5,404 nt of DNA from Acidobacteriaceae bacterium (GTDB lineage: Bacteria > Acidobacteriota > Terriglobia > Terriglobales > Acidobacteriaceae). The notes beneath the pieces are model-generated. The model had not been told where the DNA came from, did no database searches, and saw nothing but the letters and a program-made list of their open reading frames with translations. Of this stretch, positions 1 through 5,404 are shown in pieces. How positions within the stretch are numbered: position 1 is the stretch's first letter; each line of letters begins with the position of its first letter. The stretch covers positions 1-5,404 of the forward strand of contig JAOAPG010000285.1 in assembly GCA_025462785.1 (NCBI GenBank), given 5' to 3'. The position numbers and the translations under genes are program-made.

Positions 1-495
1 CTCAGCAGAGTCCTGGAACGAATATTGCACTTCAATAATGTAACCGCGCCGAAGAATGGTTTCATAGTCTTTGCTTTCACAGACGGTCTTTAGTAAATGC
101 GCCTCCAGTTCGCGCTGTGCTTTTTCTTTTCCACCCAACTCCGCCAATCGTACGTGGATCACGGTTTGATAGATAAGGCGATCCCCACTACCCTCGACCC
201 CCACTAACTGTGTCGTGTCGTCCAGTGTTATGGGAAATTTCATTCGGTTCCTGATCTGACGGGCAATCAGCTCTGCCGGCGGACGCATTGCCTGTAAGTG
301 TGCCTGCCAAGCAGCAAAGCATCCAAACAAAACAACGAGGGGGCCGAGCCAGCGAAATAGACTCCGAGTTTTTAGTGCGGGCGGACTCGGTTGAGGCTGC
401 GAACGTGACACTGCGCCGTATCCCATAGCTGTGGCGTACAGACCTCCGAGGATCGGAATGCCGCCTTCCATGACGGTCGTCCATTCAATGGGCAC
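1..495 (-). CDS. Single-pass membrane protein of unknown function, 3' end beyond window
   Basis: The frame is open for 165 codons from a GTG at 495 to base 1 and is cut by the window edge. I chose GTG 495 because AGGAG lies 5 bases upstream; the in-frame ATG at 471 has no ribosome site. Residues 1-45 are Gly/Pro/Ser-rich, and residues 46-65 form one hydrophobic helix (LFRWLGPLVVLFGCFAAWQA), probably a membrane anchor. The part after it (about 75-165) is soluble and shows a pattern I recall from small bacterial envelope proteins: FPITLDDTTQL near 87-97, RLIYQ near 106-110, a lone Cys139, then GYIIEVQYSFQD near 151-162. In that group the pattern runs roughly Pro, Asp-x-x-Thr-x-Leu, Tyr, Cys, Gly, Tyr-x-Asp. 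The match is from memory and gives no function. The gene starts 95 bases after the broken permease. Its base composition looks more AT-rich than the genes to the right, so it may not belong to the same functional unit. Confidence 0.72.
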   Translation of the reverse strand, partial: MPIEWTTVMEGGIPILGGLYATAMGYGAVSRSQPQPSPPALKTRSLFRWLGPLVVLFGCFAAWQAHLQAMRPPAELIARQIRNRMKFPITLDDTTQLVGVEGSGDRLIYQTVIHVRLAELGGKEKAQRELEAHLLKTVCESKDYETILRRGYIIEVQYSFQDSAE

Positions 496-500
496 AGAGT

Positions 501-505
501 CTCCT
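501..505 (-). promoter_or_regulatory. Ribosome binding site AGGAG
   Basis: AGGAG on the minus strand ends 5 bases before the GTG at 495. It decides the start of the partial membrane protein in favour of GTG 495 over ATG 471. Confidence 0.6.
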
Positions 506-590
506 GGATTCTAGAGGATCGTAAACAAGTGTGAATGTACCGCCTTGGCTTGACGCCTCCTTGAGGGCAACGTTCGAAGCATCGGTGATA

Positions 591-1658
591 TTAGTTCTGC
601 GGAATTGCCGAGCCTGCCTTTGAGACGCCGTCCAATTTTGGGGCCGACTTTTCCTGCTCCTCCATGCCACCGACTAGAATGCCGAGGCCGTCGGCGCGAA
701 AAGCGGGTGCCATTTCCCCGCGCGTGAGCCTCCGTCCAGTAATCTCACCCAAGGCGAGGAAGACCGCAGCCGACTCTACGAGAGTGATGAGCATAATGAC
801 GGTCATTGTGGCGATCGCGCCGATGTGAAACGTAGGCGCGCCAAAGCGAAAGGGAGGAGTGAAGGCGATCCACGACCAATTTGTCAGGATGGGTGCATGA
901 AACTCTCCAAGGGGAATGGCGACAATAGTGCCGATGATAATGCCCACGAGAGTAGCGAGATTCTGCCAGATCCCCCGACCGAATTTCCTAAAGGAGAGAA
1001 TCACAACGAGGACAAGGATCGCCAGTCCGAGCGTCTGCGGAGATCCATACGCCGGGTTTGCAGAGGTCACCGAAACCCCATTGACGACTCGATCGAGTGT
1101 TGGCTGTCCACCACCGACCCAGATTATGGCGACGCCCATCAAAGAAAGTCCCAGCAGTGTGATCATGGAGCCGCTGACGACTGGCGGAAAGAGGTCAAGA
1201 ATGTGTCCCATTAAAGGTGCGATCAAAATACCAAGCGCGCCGGAGACCAGGAGCGCCCCATAGTAGCCCTGCAGTCCAATATGCGGCTCAAGTCCCATAG
1301 AAATCATCGGAGCGACTGAGAGAAATGTCGCACCCATCATCACCGGCAAACGTGCGCCAAATTTCCACACTCCCAGGCACTGGATAAGCGTAACGATACC
1401 GGCAACAAAAAGACTTGAATTGATGAGCATCACGGTCTCTGATGCGGGAAGATGCAGCGTCTCCGACACGATCAGCGGAACCGCAACATCGCCTGCATAC
1501 ATGACTAGGACATGCTGAAGGCCGAGCAACAGTAGCCGGCTGAACGGAAGCACCTCATCGACGGCAGAGAGCTGCATCATGGAGTTTCGCTGTATCACAG
1601 CATCTTCTTTGCTTCTCTCGGCCCAATGTCTGGCCAAGGATGATTTAGCGACGGACAC
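591..1658 (-). CDS. NCS2 nucleobase:cation symporter, C-terminally truncated (probable pseudogene)
   Basis: This is an inner-membrane permease of the NCS2/NAT family, which imports uracil, xanthine or other purines with protons or sodium. Conserved family features are the helix 1 motif GLQHVLVMYA (residues 46-55), LPVMMGATF and FPPVVSGSMITLLGLSL, and the helix 8 segment LVESAAVFLALGEI, where Glu295 is the substrate-site glutamate. The match to the family ends at ADGLGILVGGM (residues 322-332), inside helix 9. After it come 23 unrelated polar residues and a TAA. Members usually have about 430-460 residues and 14 helices; this one has 355 and lacks helices 10-14 with the Q/E-N-x-G substrate motif. 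Neither other minus frame restores the missing part, so a simple frameshift does not explain it. The position four residues after Glu295, usually Asp in xanthine/purine members and His in UraA, is Val299. The GTG at 1658 is the longest start but has no clear ribosome site; GTG 1598 or ATG 1580/1577 are possible. It lies 62 bases after the Rieske gene. Transport activity is unlikely. Confidence 0.85.
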   Translation of the reverse strand: MSVAKSSLARHWAERSKEDAVIQRNSMMQLSAVDEVLPFSRLLLLGLQHVLVMYAGDVAVPLIVSETLHLPASETVMLINSSLFVAGIVTLIQCLGVWKFGARLPVMMGATFLSVAPMISMGLEPHIGLQGYYGALLVSGALGILIAPLMGHILDLFPPVVSGSMITLLGLSLMGVAIIWVGGGQPTLDRVVNGVSVTSANPAYGSPQTLGLAILVLVVILSFRKFGRGIWQNLATLVGIIIGTIVAIPLGEFHAPILTNWSWIAFTPPFRFGAPTFHIGAIATMTVIMLITLVESAAVFLALGEITGRRLTRGEMAPAFRADGLGILVGGMEEQEKSAPKLDGVSKAGSAIPQN

Positions 1659-1694
1659 GGTATCCGTTGAACTTCAAGGAAATCGCTTTCTTTG

Positions 1695-1720
1695 CGGTGA
1701 CCTCACCGACACGGGGTGAG
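1695..1720. repeat. Two overlapping short inverted repeats between the Rieske and permease genes
   Basis: On the plus strand CGGTGA (1695-1700) and TCACCG (1703-1708) form a 6-bp stem with a 2-base centre. CTCACC (1702-1707) can instead pair with GGTGAG (1715-1720) across 7 bases. The two pairings exclude each other. No T-run follows on the minus strand, so this is not a classical terminator. It could be an operator or chance. Confidence 0.3.
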
Positions 1721-2761
1721 CTATGTTGTATAGCTTCGTCCTAAGCCGAGTTCAGCAAGGCCCCTTCTATAGGCGATAGAACTCCGGTCAGCAGGAAAGT
1801 GAGCTTCAGCCTGAAGGTCAATCGGTAAGTCCTCTGGGAATTGTCGCTCAACGATGGCAATATCTTCAGCAAATACCTGATAGTTGAAGTCCAGCGTAGC
1901 CTGAAGTGGTGCATCCTTGTCGAAGTTCCGACAGATGGGAACGAAGAGCCGTGTCTTTCTCGCAGAAGCAGGTGACGCAGCGTTCATGATGTGCAGCTGT
2001 CCCTCTCCAGGAAAGAATACCGTTAGCTTTGCGACGAAGGGCAAGAACGCCTCGAATCGCCTGCGCCAGAGAAAGCCCGGTGGGCTCACGTGCTTGGACT
2101 CGTGCGAATAGTCGCTGACCGTACTGATGTAGTCGGCCACGAACCCTGTCGCGGTCTTCGTTATCGGATAATCGGGCACAACGGGATTATCCGGTTCTCC
2201 AAAGCTCGCAGCGTGAACGAAGGCGAAGTGACTTACATCGAGAAAGCCCTCTACCTGACGTCCCGCAGCGGCGTTTATGATGACACTATCGGGTAGCGCC
2301 TTGATGTAGTCAGCGTCTTCCCATTCCCTCATTTCGGGTAGAGGGCGGGGGCCGCTGTCCACCAAGCGAACCCAAACCAGGCCGGAGCGCTCCTTAACGC
2401 TGAACATGTCCAGCCGCAGCCGCGGCGAGATAGTTTGGTTCGGATGCGCAGGAATGCAGGTGCATTTGCCATTTCGGTCGTAGCGTAAGCCATGGTATTT
2501 GCAGACGATCTCGTCCCCTTCGACATGACCGAGACTAAGGGGCACTCCCCGATGAGGACAGATGTCTCTTGCGGCGGACAGCGAGCCGTCGGAGAGACGA
2601 TAGACGACTACACGCTCATTCACGGCATGAGGTCGATCAGTGATTTCGTGTGAGAACGCAACCGGGTACCAGAAAGGCGCAAGAACTCGCCAATCGGATT
2701 CGGAGAACGTGCACCCGCGCGGGAGGGCCCGCCCATGCAACGATTCAGATGTTGTTAGCAC
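1721..2761 (-). CDS. Rieske non-heme iron oxygenase, NdmA/VanA-type (oxygenase component)
   Basis: This is a cytoplasmic oxygenase that uses O2 and electrons from a separate reductase to hydroxylate or demethylate a small, often aromatic or heterocyclic, substrate. The protein has 346 residues from the GTG at 2761. The N-terminal Rieske domain (about 27-135) carries CPH at 68-70 and CKYHG at 87-91, so Cys68, His70, Cys87 and His90 bind the [2Fe-2S] cluster. The C-terminal catalytic domain has EGFLDVSHFAFVH (171-183), with Asp175 as the usual electron-bridge residue and His178 and His183 as iron ligands; Asp300 in VFAEDIAIVE is the likely third ligand. All key residues are present, so the enzyme should be active. 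The segments FLDVSHFAFVH and VFAED..IVE.Q-P-D-P plus the S-I-x-YR end resemble, from memory, the methylxanthine N-demethylases NdmA/NdmB more than dicamba demethylase. A longer frame begins with TTG at 2809, but GTG 2761 has AAGGTGAGG just upstream and gives the usual length. The nucleobase permease fragment downstream fits an N-heterocycle substrate. The real substrate is unknown, and no reductase is in the window. Confidence 0.9.
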   Translation of the reverse strand: MLTTSESLHGRALPRGCTFSESDWRVLAPFWYPVAFSHEITDRPHAVNERVVVYRLSDGSLSAARDICPHRGVPLSLGHVEGDEIVCKYHGLRYDRNGKCTCIPAHPNQTISPRLRLDMFSVKERSGLVWVRLVDSGPRPLPEMREWEDADYIKALPDSVIINAAAGRQVEGFLDVSHFAFVHAASFGEPDNPVVPDYPITKTATGFVADYISTVSDYSHESKHVSPPGFLWRRRFEAFLPFVAKLTVFFPGEGQLHIMNAASPASARKTRLFVPICRNFDKDAPLQATLDFNYQVFAEDIAIVERQFPEDLPIDLQAEAHFPADRSSIAYRRGLAELGLGRSYTT

Positions 2762-2763
2762 TG

Positions 2764-2772
2764 CCTCACCTT
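2764..2772 (-). promoter_or_regulatory. Ribosome binding site AAGGTGAGG
   Basis: Minus-strand AAGGTGAGG ends 2 bases before GTG 2761; its AAGGTG part ends 5 bases before it. It favours this start over the TTG at 2809, which would add 16 residues with no family counterpart that I recall. Confidence 0.5.
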
Positions 2773-2819
2773 CGGCCTCGCGACATCCTGCTCTCGCAAT
2801 AATGAACAATGCTCGGCCT

Positions 2820-2845
2820 GGGGCACAGTCACGCTACTGTGCCCC
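2820..2845. repeat. Perfect 10-bp inverted repeat, 6-base loop (operator or attenuator candidate)
   Basis: GGGGCACAGT (2820-2829) and ACTGTGCCCC (2836-2845) are exact reverse complements around CACGCT. The repeat sits in the 244-base gap between the dehydrogenase stop and the Rieske start, 58 bases before GTG 2761. On the minus strand the run of six Ts lies before the hairpin, not after it; on the plus strand the hairpin is followed by an A-run. Neither orientation gives the T-tail of an intrinsic terminator. A regulator binding site for the oxygenase gene, or an mRNA structure in its leader, is more likely. Confidence 0.65.
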
Positions 2846-3005
2846 GCTATGAAAAAACACGCGTGGTCGAGTTTTATTCCGGGCATGACAGACGGCAGGC
2901 CACGGCGCCACGCGAGCTGGATCGAACTTCGTCGTCACGCCGGTACGGATCGTCGATTTGATGCCCATCCGTGCTTTCGAATACCGCGTTGAACACGCAC
3001 TCCGA

Positions 3006-3866
3006 TCAGAATTGCAATTTAGACATGAACCTGGGAGCATCCGCGTCTGTCGATACGCTGACCTCTCGCCAGCGTTCCGCATCGGCGGCACGCGTCGCCT
3101 CGGCTTGGCCGGCGTGCTGAACGGCGTCACTGCCGATCAGAAGATGTGCAGGCAGACAATCACTAGCGGCCAGACGAAGGACGACCTGAGCCACCTTGGC
3201 CGGATCGCTATTCTCATGGCCCCAGCGAGACTCCAGCGCCTTCAACACGCCGCCCACGGACGGTTCATAGTCTGGGAGCAGATCCGGTCTGTAGCTGTTC
3301 GCACGAGCGCCCCAGTTGGTGCGCATTCCGGCGGGCTCGAGAGCGCAGACCTTGACACCAAAAGGGGCCACTTCTTTCGCGAGCGACTCAGTGAATCCTC
3401 CAACAGCCCACTTGGCAGCGTGGTACGGCGAGTTGCCGGGGACGCCCAGACGACCGCCCACCGATGATATCTGCAGGATGCAGCCACTCTTTTGCTTACG
3501 CATGATGGGTAGCGCCGCGCGGGTGACGTTGACTACGCCATACAAGTTGGTGTCGATCACGGCCTTAAATCTCGCCGAGCTCAACTGCTCGAACGGCGCA
3601 AAGTCGCCGTAGCCTGCGTTATTGACCGCTACATCGAGACGGCCGAACGCATCTATCGCCACCTGCACTGCCGCATAGGCGGCCGCCTCATCGGCAACGT
3701 CGAGGGGAGCGGTGCGAACCTGATCGCCGTACTTCTCTACCAGAGCTTCCAAGCGACCGGGATCGCGGGCTGTTGCGACGAGGCGATCGCCCGATGCGAG
3801 AACTGCTTCAGCAATGTTGCGGCCCAAACCGCTTGCGCTGCCAGTAACCAACCACACCTTAGACAT
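3006..3866 (-). CDS. Classical short-chain dehydrogenase/reductase (SDR)
   Basis: This is an NAD(P)-dependent oxidoreductase that interconverts an alcohol and a ketone or aldehyde in the cytoplasm. It has 286 residues and a complete classical SDR layout: the cofactor motif TGSASGLG (8-15), NNAG (82-85), Asn107, Ser135 in ISSVGG, and Tyr148-x3-Lys152 (YHAAK). The full Asn-Ser-Tyr-Lys catalytic set is intact. Arg34 just after the second strand (ATARDP) suggests NADP(H) preference, which is inference. The ATG at 3866 has GGAGG 6 bases upstream. It follows the binding-protein gene by only 33 bases, so the two are probably co-transcribed. It could act on the compound brought in by that transporter or on a product of the Rieske enzyme. 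It has no flavin or iron-sulfur motif, so it cannot serve as the Rieske reductase. The substrate cannot be read from the sequence. Confidence 0.93.
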   Translation of the reverse strand: MSKVWLVTGSASGLGRNIAEAVLASGDRLVATARDPGRLEALVEKYGDQVRTAPLDVADEAAAYAAVQVAIDAFGRLDVAVNNAGYGDFAPFEQLSSARFKAVIDTNLYGVVNVTRAALPIMRKQKSGCILQISSVGGRLGVPGNSPYHAAKWAVGGFTESLAKEVAPFGVKVCALEPAGMRTNWGARANSYRPDLLPDYEPSVGGVLKALESRWGHENSDPAKVAQVVLRLAASDCLPAHLLIGSDAVQHAGQAEATRAADAERWREVSVSTDADAPRFMSKLQF

Positions 3867-3899
3867 CAGAATCCTCCATTCTCCTTATTCGATAGACTT

Positions 3900-5066
3900 C
3901 TAGTGAATCACCGGCTCGCCTTTCGGCTTGCCGATATAACCCTCGAACCGCTTACGCAGCTCCTCGGCGAGCTTCTCATTAGTGATGAAGCTGCGAAAGT
4001 CGTTGGCAAGTTGATACTCGAATATCGGCTTGAGACCTGACGGTGGAGGAACATCCAAGCGCGTCGACCAAGTGCCGGTTCGGCTTTGCTGTTCCTTCGC
4101 CAGGAACCAGGTGATGTAGAGTTTGGCCGCGTTCGGGTGTGGGGCGTCCTTGAAGATCGCCGTCGTTTGCGGCCAGATCGGCAGGGGATCAACGTCCGAA
4201 AAAGCGACGTCGGTTGGCTGGTTGTTCTTTTTCAGGCCAAGCGAAACGTTGGTCATAGTGTCGAAGGTCACTGCGGCTTGGCCGCTGGCCACGGCACGAG
4301 CGGTTCCCAAGTGTCCGCGAACCCACTGCGGGTTGTTCGCCATATACTTGTCCATGAACTCCCACCCGTATTTCTGAACAATCGTATAGAACAGATAGAG
4401 CGTGACATCGTCGTCGTTCGGATAGCACGTGATGACCTTGCCTTTGAATTCCGGCTTCAGGAAATCCTGGGCCGATGTTGGAACATCGGTTCCAGCGATG
4501 GACTGAGTGTTGTAGGCATACGACAGCGCATATACCGCAATGCCGACATACTGGCCTTCGGGATCCTTGAAACTTTGATGAATTTGGTCCCAGCCCTCCG
4601 GCCTGAAAGACATCAGCACTCCCTGCTTCTTCCACCGGTCATAGTCCTGGAGCGTCTGAAATATCGTCAGATCGACGCTCAGTTTTCTTTCGGCAATCTC
4701 GCGATCGATGATCGGGGCGAGAATGTTGCTGAAATCTGCGGTCAACTTGACTTTGATGCCAGGAAAGCGTTGCTCAAACTCCCGAACCCACGGCTCGTAG
4801 AGGCCGGCGGGCCCGCCACCGTTTAAGGACAACGCGCCTTCCTTTTTGGCTGCCTGGTAGAGTTCGTCGATTGATTGAGCGTTTGCTTTGGCAGCGACAC
4901 CCGCGAGCGTAATCGCGAGGACTAATTGCGCTAAGAATTGAAAAAGGCGAATCGGCTTCCACCGTTGCTCGGAGAACTCACCCCACCCCGATGTACCCCT
5001 GCGATTGCACAAAGCGCCGAAGCCGGTGATGGAGCCGGCGCTGACGACCACTTGCTTGGACTTCAT
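3900..5066 (-). CDS. Periplasmic solute-binding protein of an ABC importer (Fe3+/SBP_bac_6-like fold)
   Basis: This protein captures a small ligand in the periplasm and hands it to an ABC importer. It has 388 residues. A hydrophobic stretch at 41-58 (LFQFLAQLVLAITLAGVA) and ANA|QS at 61-65 form a signal peptide with likely cleavage after Ala63. The mature part opens with DELYQAAKKEGALSL, followed by a WVREFEQRFPGIKVKL segment; this opening is typical of the family-1/6 extracellular binding proteins annotated as iron or organic-acid type. YAYNTQSI near the middle and an FKGKV segment also fit. The start has AGGGA 6 bases before ATG 5066, yet this places about 40 residues before the hydrophobic core, unusually long, and no good internal start exists. 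The ligand is not predictable; these proteins are often labelled iron-binding, but many in catabolic clusters bind organic molecules. The importer's membrane and ATPase genes are not in the window and could lie to the right or elsewhere. Confidence 0.9.
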   Translation of the reverse strand: MKSKQVVVSAGSITGFGALCNRRGTSGWGEFSEQRWKPIRLFQFLAQLVLAITLAGVAAKANAQSIDELYQAAKKEGALSLNGGGPAGLYEPWVREFEQRFPGIKVKLTADFSNILAPIIDREIAERKLSVDLTIFQTLQDYDRWKKQGVLMSFRPEGWDQIHQSFKDPEGQYVGIAVYALSYAYNTQSIAGTDVPTSAQDFLKPEFKGKVITCYPNDDDVTLYLFYTIVQKYGWEFMDKYMANNPQWVRGHLGTARAVASGQAAVTFDTMTNVSLGLKKNNQPTDVAFSDVDPLPIWPQTTAIFKDAPHPNAAKLYITWFLAKEQQSRTGTWSTRLDVPPPSGLKPIFEYQLANDFRSFITNEKLAEELRKRFEGYIGKPKGEPVIH

Positions 5067-5404
5067 GATTTGTCCCTCATTATGGCGCTACCGTGAAAAA
5101 CCGTTTGATGCCGGAAACAGAGTGTTCCTGCATTGCAGGATATGGAGCACTCGCAGACAGTGAGGTCAGGAAGCGTAGAGCGTCTGTAAGGATTTGTCTG
5201 ATCCTGGCTGCAGGGTCGTTCGGAAGGCTGGTTGTACCCTATACATCGAGATGAGAATCAACGATCAGGAAGCAAGAACTCTTGCCTTCGCATTTTCAAG
5301 CAAGACTCTCATCGCCAATGATGCGATCAGCAGATTGCGTTAACCAACCTATCCTTCCGTATTGCCCGTCATCCACCCATCGTTGGATTCATAGGCAACC
5401 ACGC
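5067..5404. other. Upstream non-coding region, no convincing gene
   Basis: This 338-base stretch precedes the binding-protein gene and should hold the promoter for the minus-strand cluster. I found no -35/-10 pair with good spacing and no sigma-54 site. It contains the palindrome at 5126-5140 and a loose set of repeats at 5250-5313. At the right edge a minus-strand frame from 5402 ends at TAG 5351-5349 after 17 codons (VVAYESNDGWMTGNTEG). It could be the tail of an upstream gene, but it is too short to claim. Confidence 0.5.
5126..5140. repeat. Perfect 15-base palindrome upstream of the binding-protein gene (operator candidate)
   Basis: TCCTGCA (5126-5132) and TGCAGGA (5134-5140) are exact reverse complements around a single base. 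The site is 59 bases before ATG 5066, a position suited to a transcription factor operator or the 5' leader. AGTG at 5121-5124 and CACT at 5148-5151 add a loose outer arm. The regulator is unknown. Confidence 0.45.

Noticed and set aside
188..484. Minus-strand 98-codon frame inside the left partial gene
   Set aside because: It is shifted relative to the 495-1 frame, which has a ribosome site, a membrane helix and a coherent C-terminal pattern, and it lacks any of these.
825..1263. Plus-strand open frames opposite the permease
   Set aside because: They are antisense to conserved permease helices and give low-complexity charged peptides with no motif.
2820..2860. Intrinsic terminator after the dehydrogenase gene
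   Set aside because: The stem is strong, but the T-run is on the wrong side of it for minus-strand transcription, and the plus strand has As, not Ts, after it.
2834..3130. Minus-strand 98-codon frame spanning the dehydrogenase end and the gap
   Set aside because: Its first half is out of frame with the dehydrogenase C-terminus, its second half resembles no family I know, and it ends inside the perfect inverted repeat.
4086..4826. A 246-codon plus-strand open frame
   Set aside because: It lies entirely antisense to the binding-protein gene, whose signal peptide and family features are clear. Its translation has no recognisable domain, and it reflects codon bias of the real gene.
4990..5010. 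Tat signal from the Arg-Arg pair at residues 22-23 of the binding protein
   Set aside because: The context does not match S-R-R-x-F-L-K, and the hydrophobic core starts about 18 residues later.
5318..5404. Plus-strand frame from tandem ATGs open to the right edge
   Set aside because: There are only 28-29 codons in view, no ribosome site, and no recognisable sequence.

Overview
All five protein genes in this window lie on the minus strand and read from right to left. They look like accessory catabolic or transport genes of a proteobacterium. The families (a tripartite-looking mix of a periplasmic binding protein, a classical SDR, a Rieske oxygenase and an NCS2 nucleobase permease) suggest an alpha- or beta-proteobacterium. 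This is inferred from recalled family resemblance only; no rRNA, tRNA or other marker is present.

Layout in transcription order: 5067-5404 is non-coding upstream DNA with a small perfect palindrome (5126-5140). Then come an extracellular solute-binding protein of an ABC importer (5066-3900), a short-chain dehydrogenase/reductase 33 bases later (3866-3006), and a 244-base gap holding a perfect 10-bp inverted repeat (2820-2845). A Rieske non-heme iron oxygenase follows (2761-1721, start moved inward to a GTG with a good ribosome site). Sixty-two bases on is an NCS2 (uracil/xanthine-type) permease that breaks off inside transmembrane helix 9 (1658-591). Last is the beginning of a small single-pass membrane protein that is still open at the left edge (495-1).

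Taken together, the binding protein, dehydrogenase, oxygenase and permease read as uptake plus oxidation of a small organic compound. The pairing of an NdmA/NdmB-like Rieske oxygenase with a nucleobase permease points to a purine-like or other N-heterocyclic substrate, but this is inference. No reductase for the Rieske enzyme and no membrane or ATPase subunit for the importer are in the window.

The most solid oddity is the permease. It is well conserved up to a Gly-Gly-Met near residue 332, then switches to 23 unrelated residues and stops. The missing half-domain cannot be found in any other frame downstream, so the gene was probably cut by a deletion or rearrangement whose junction lies near base 662. 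I see no insertion sequence, CRISPR array, RNA gene or clearly new system.
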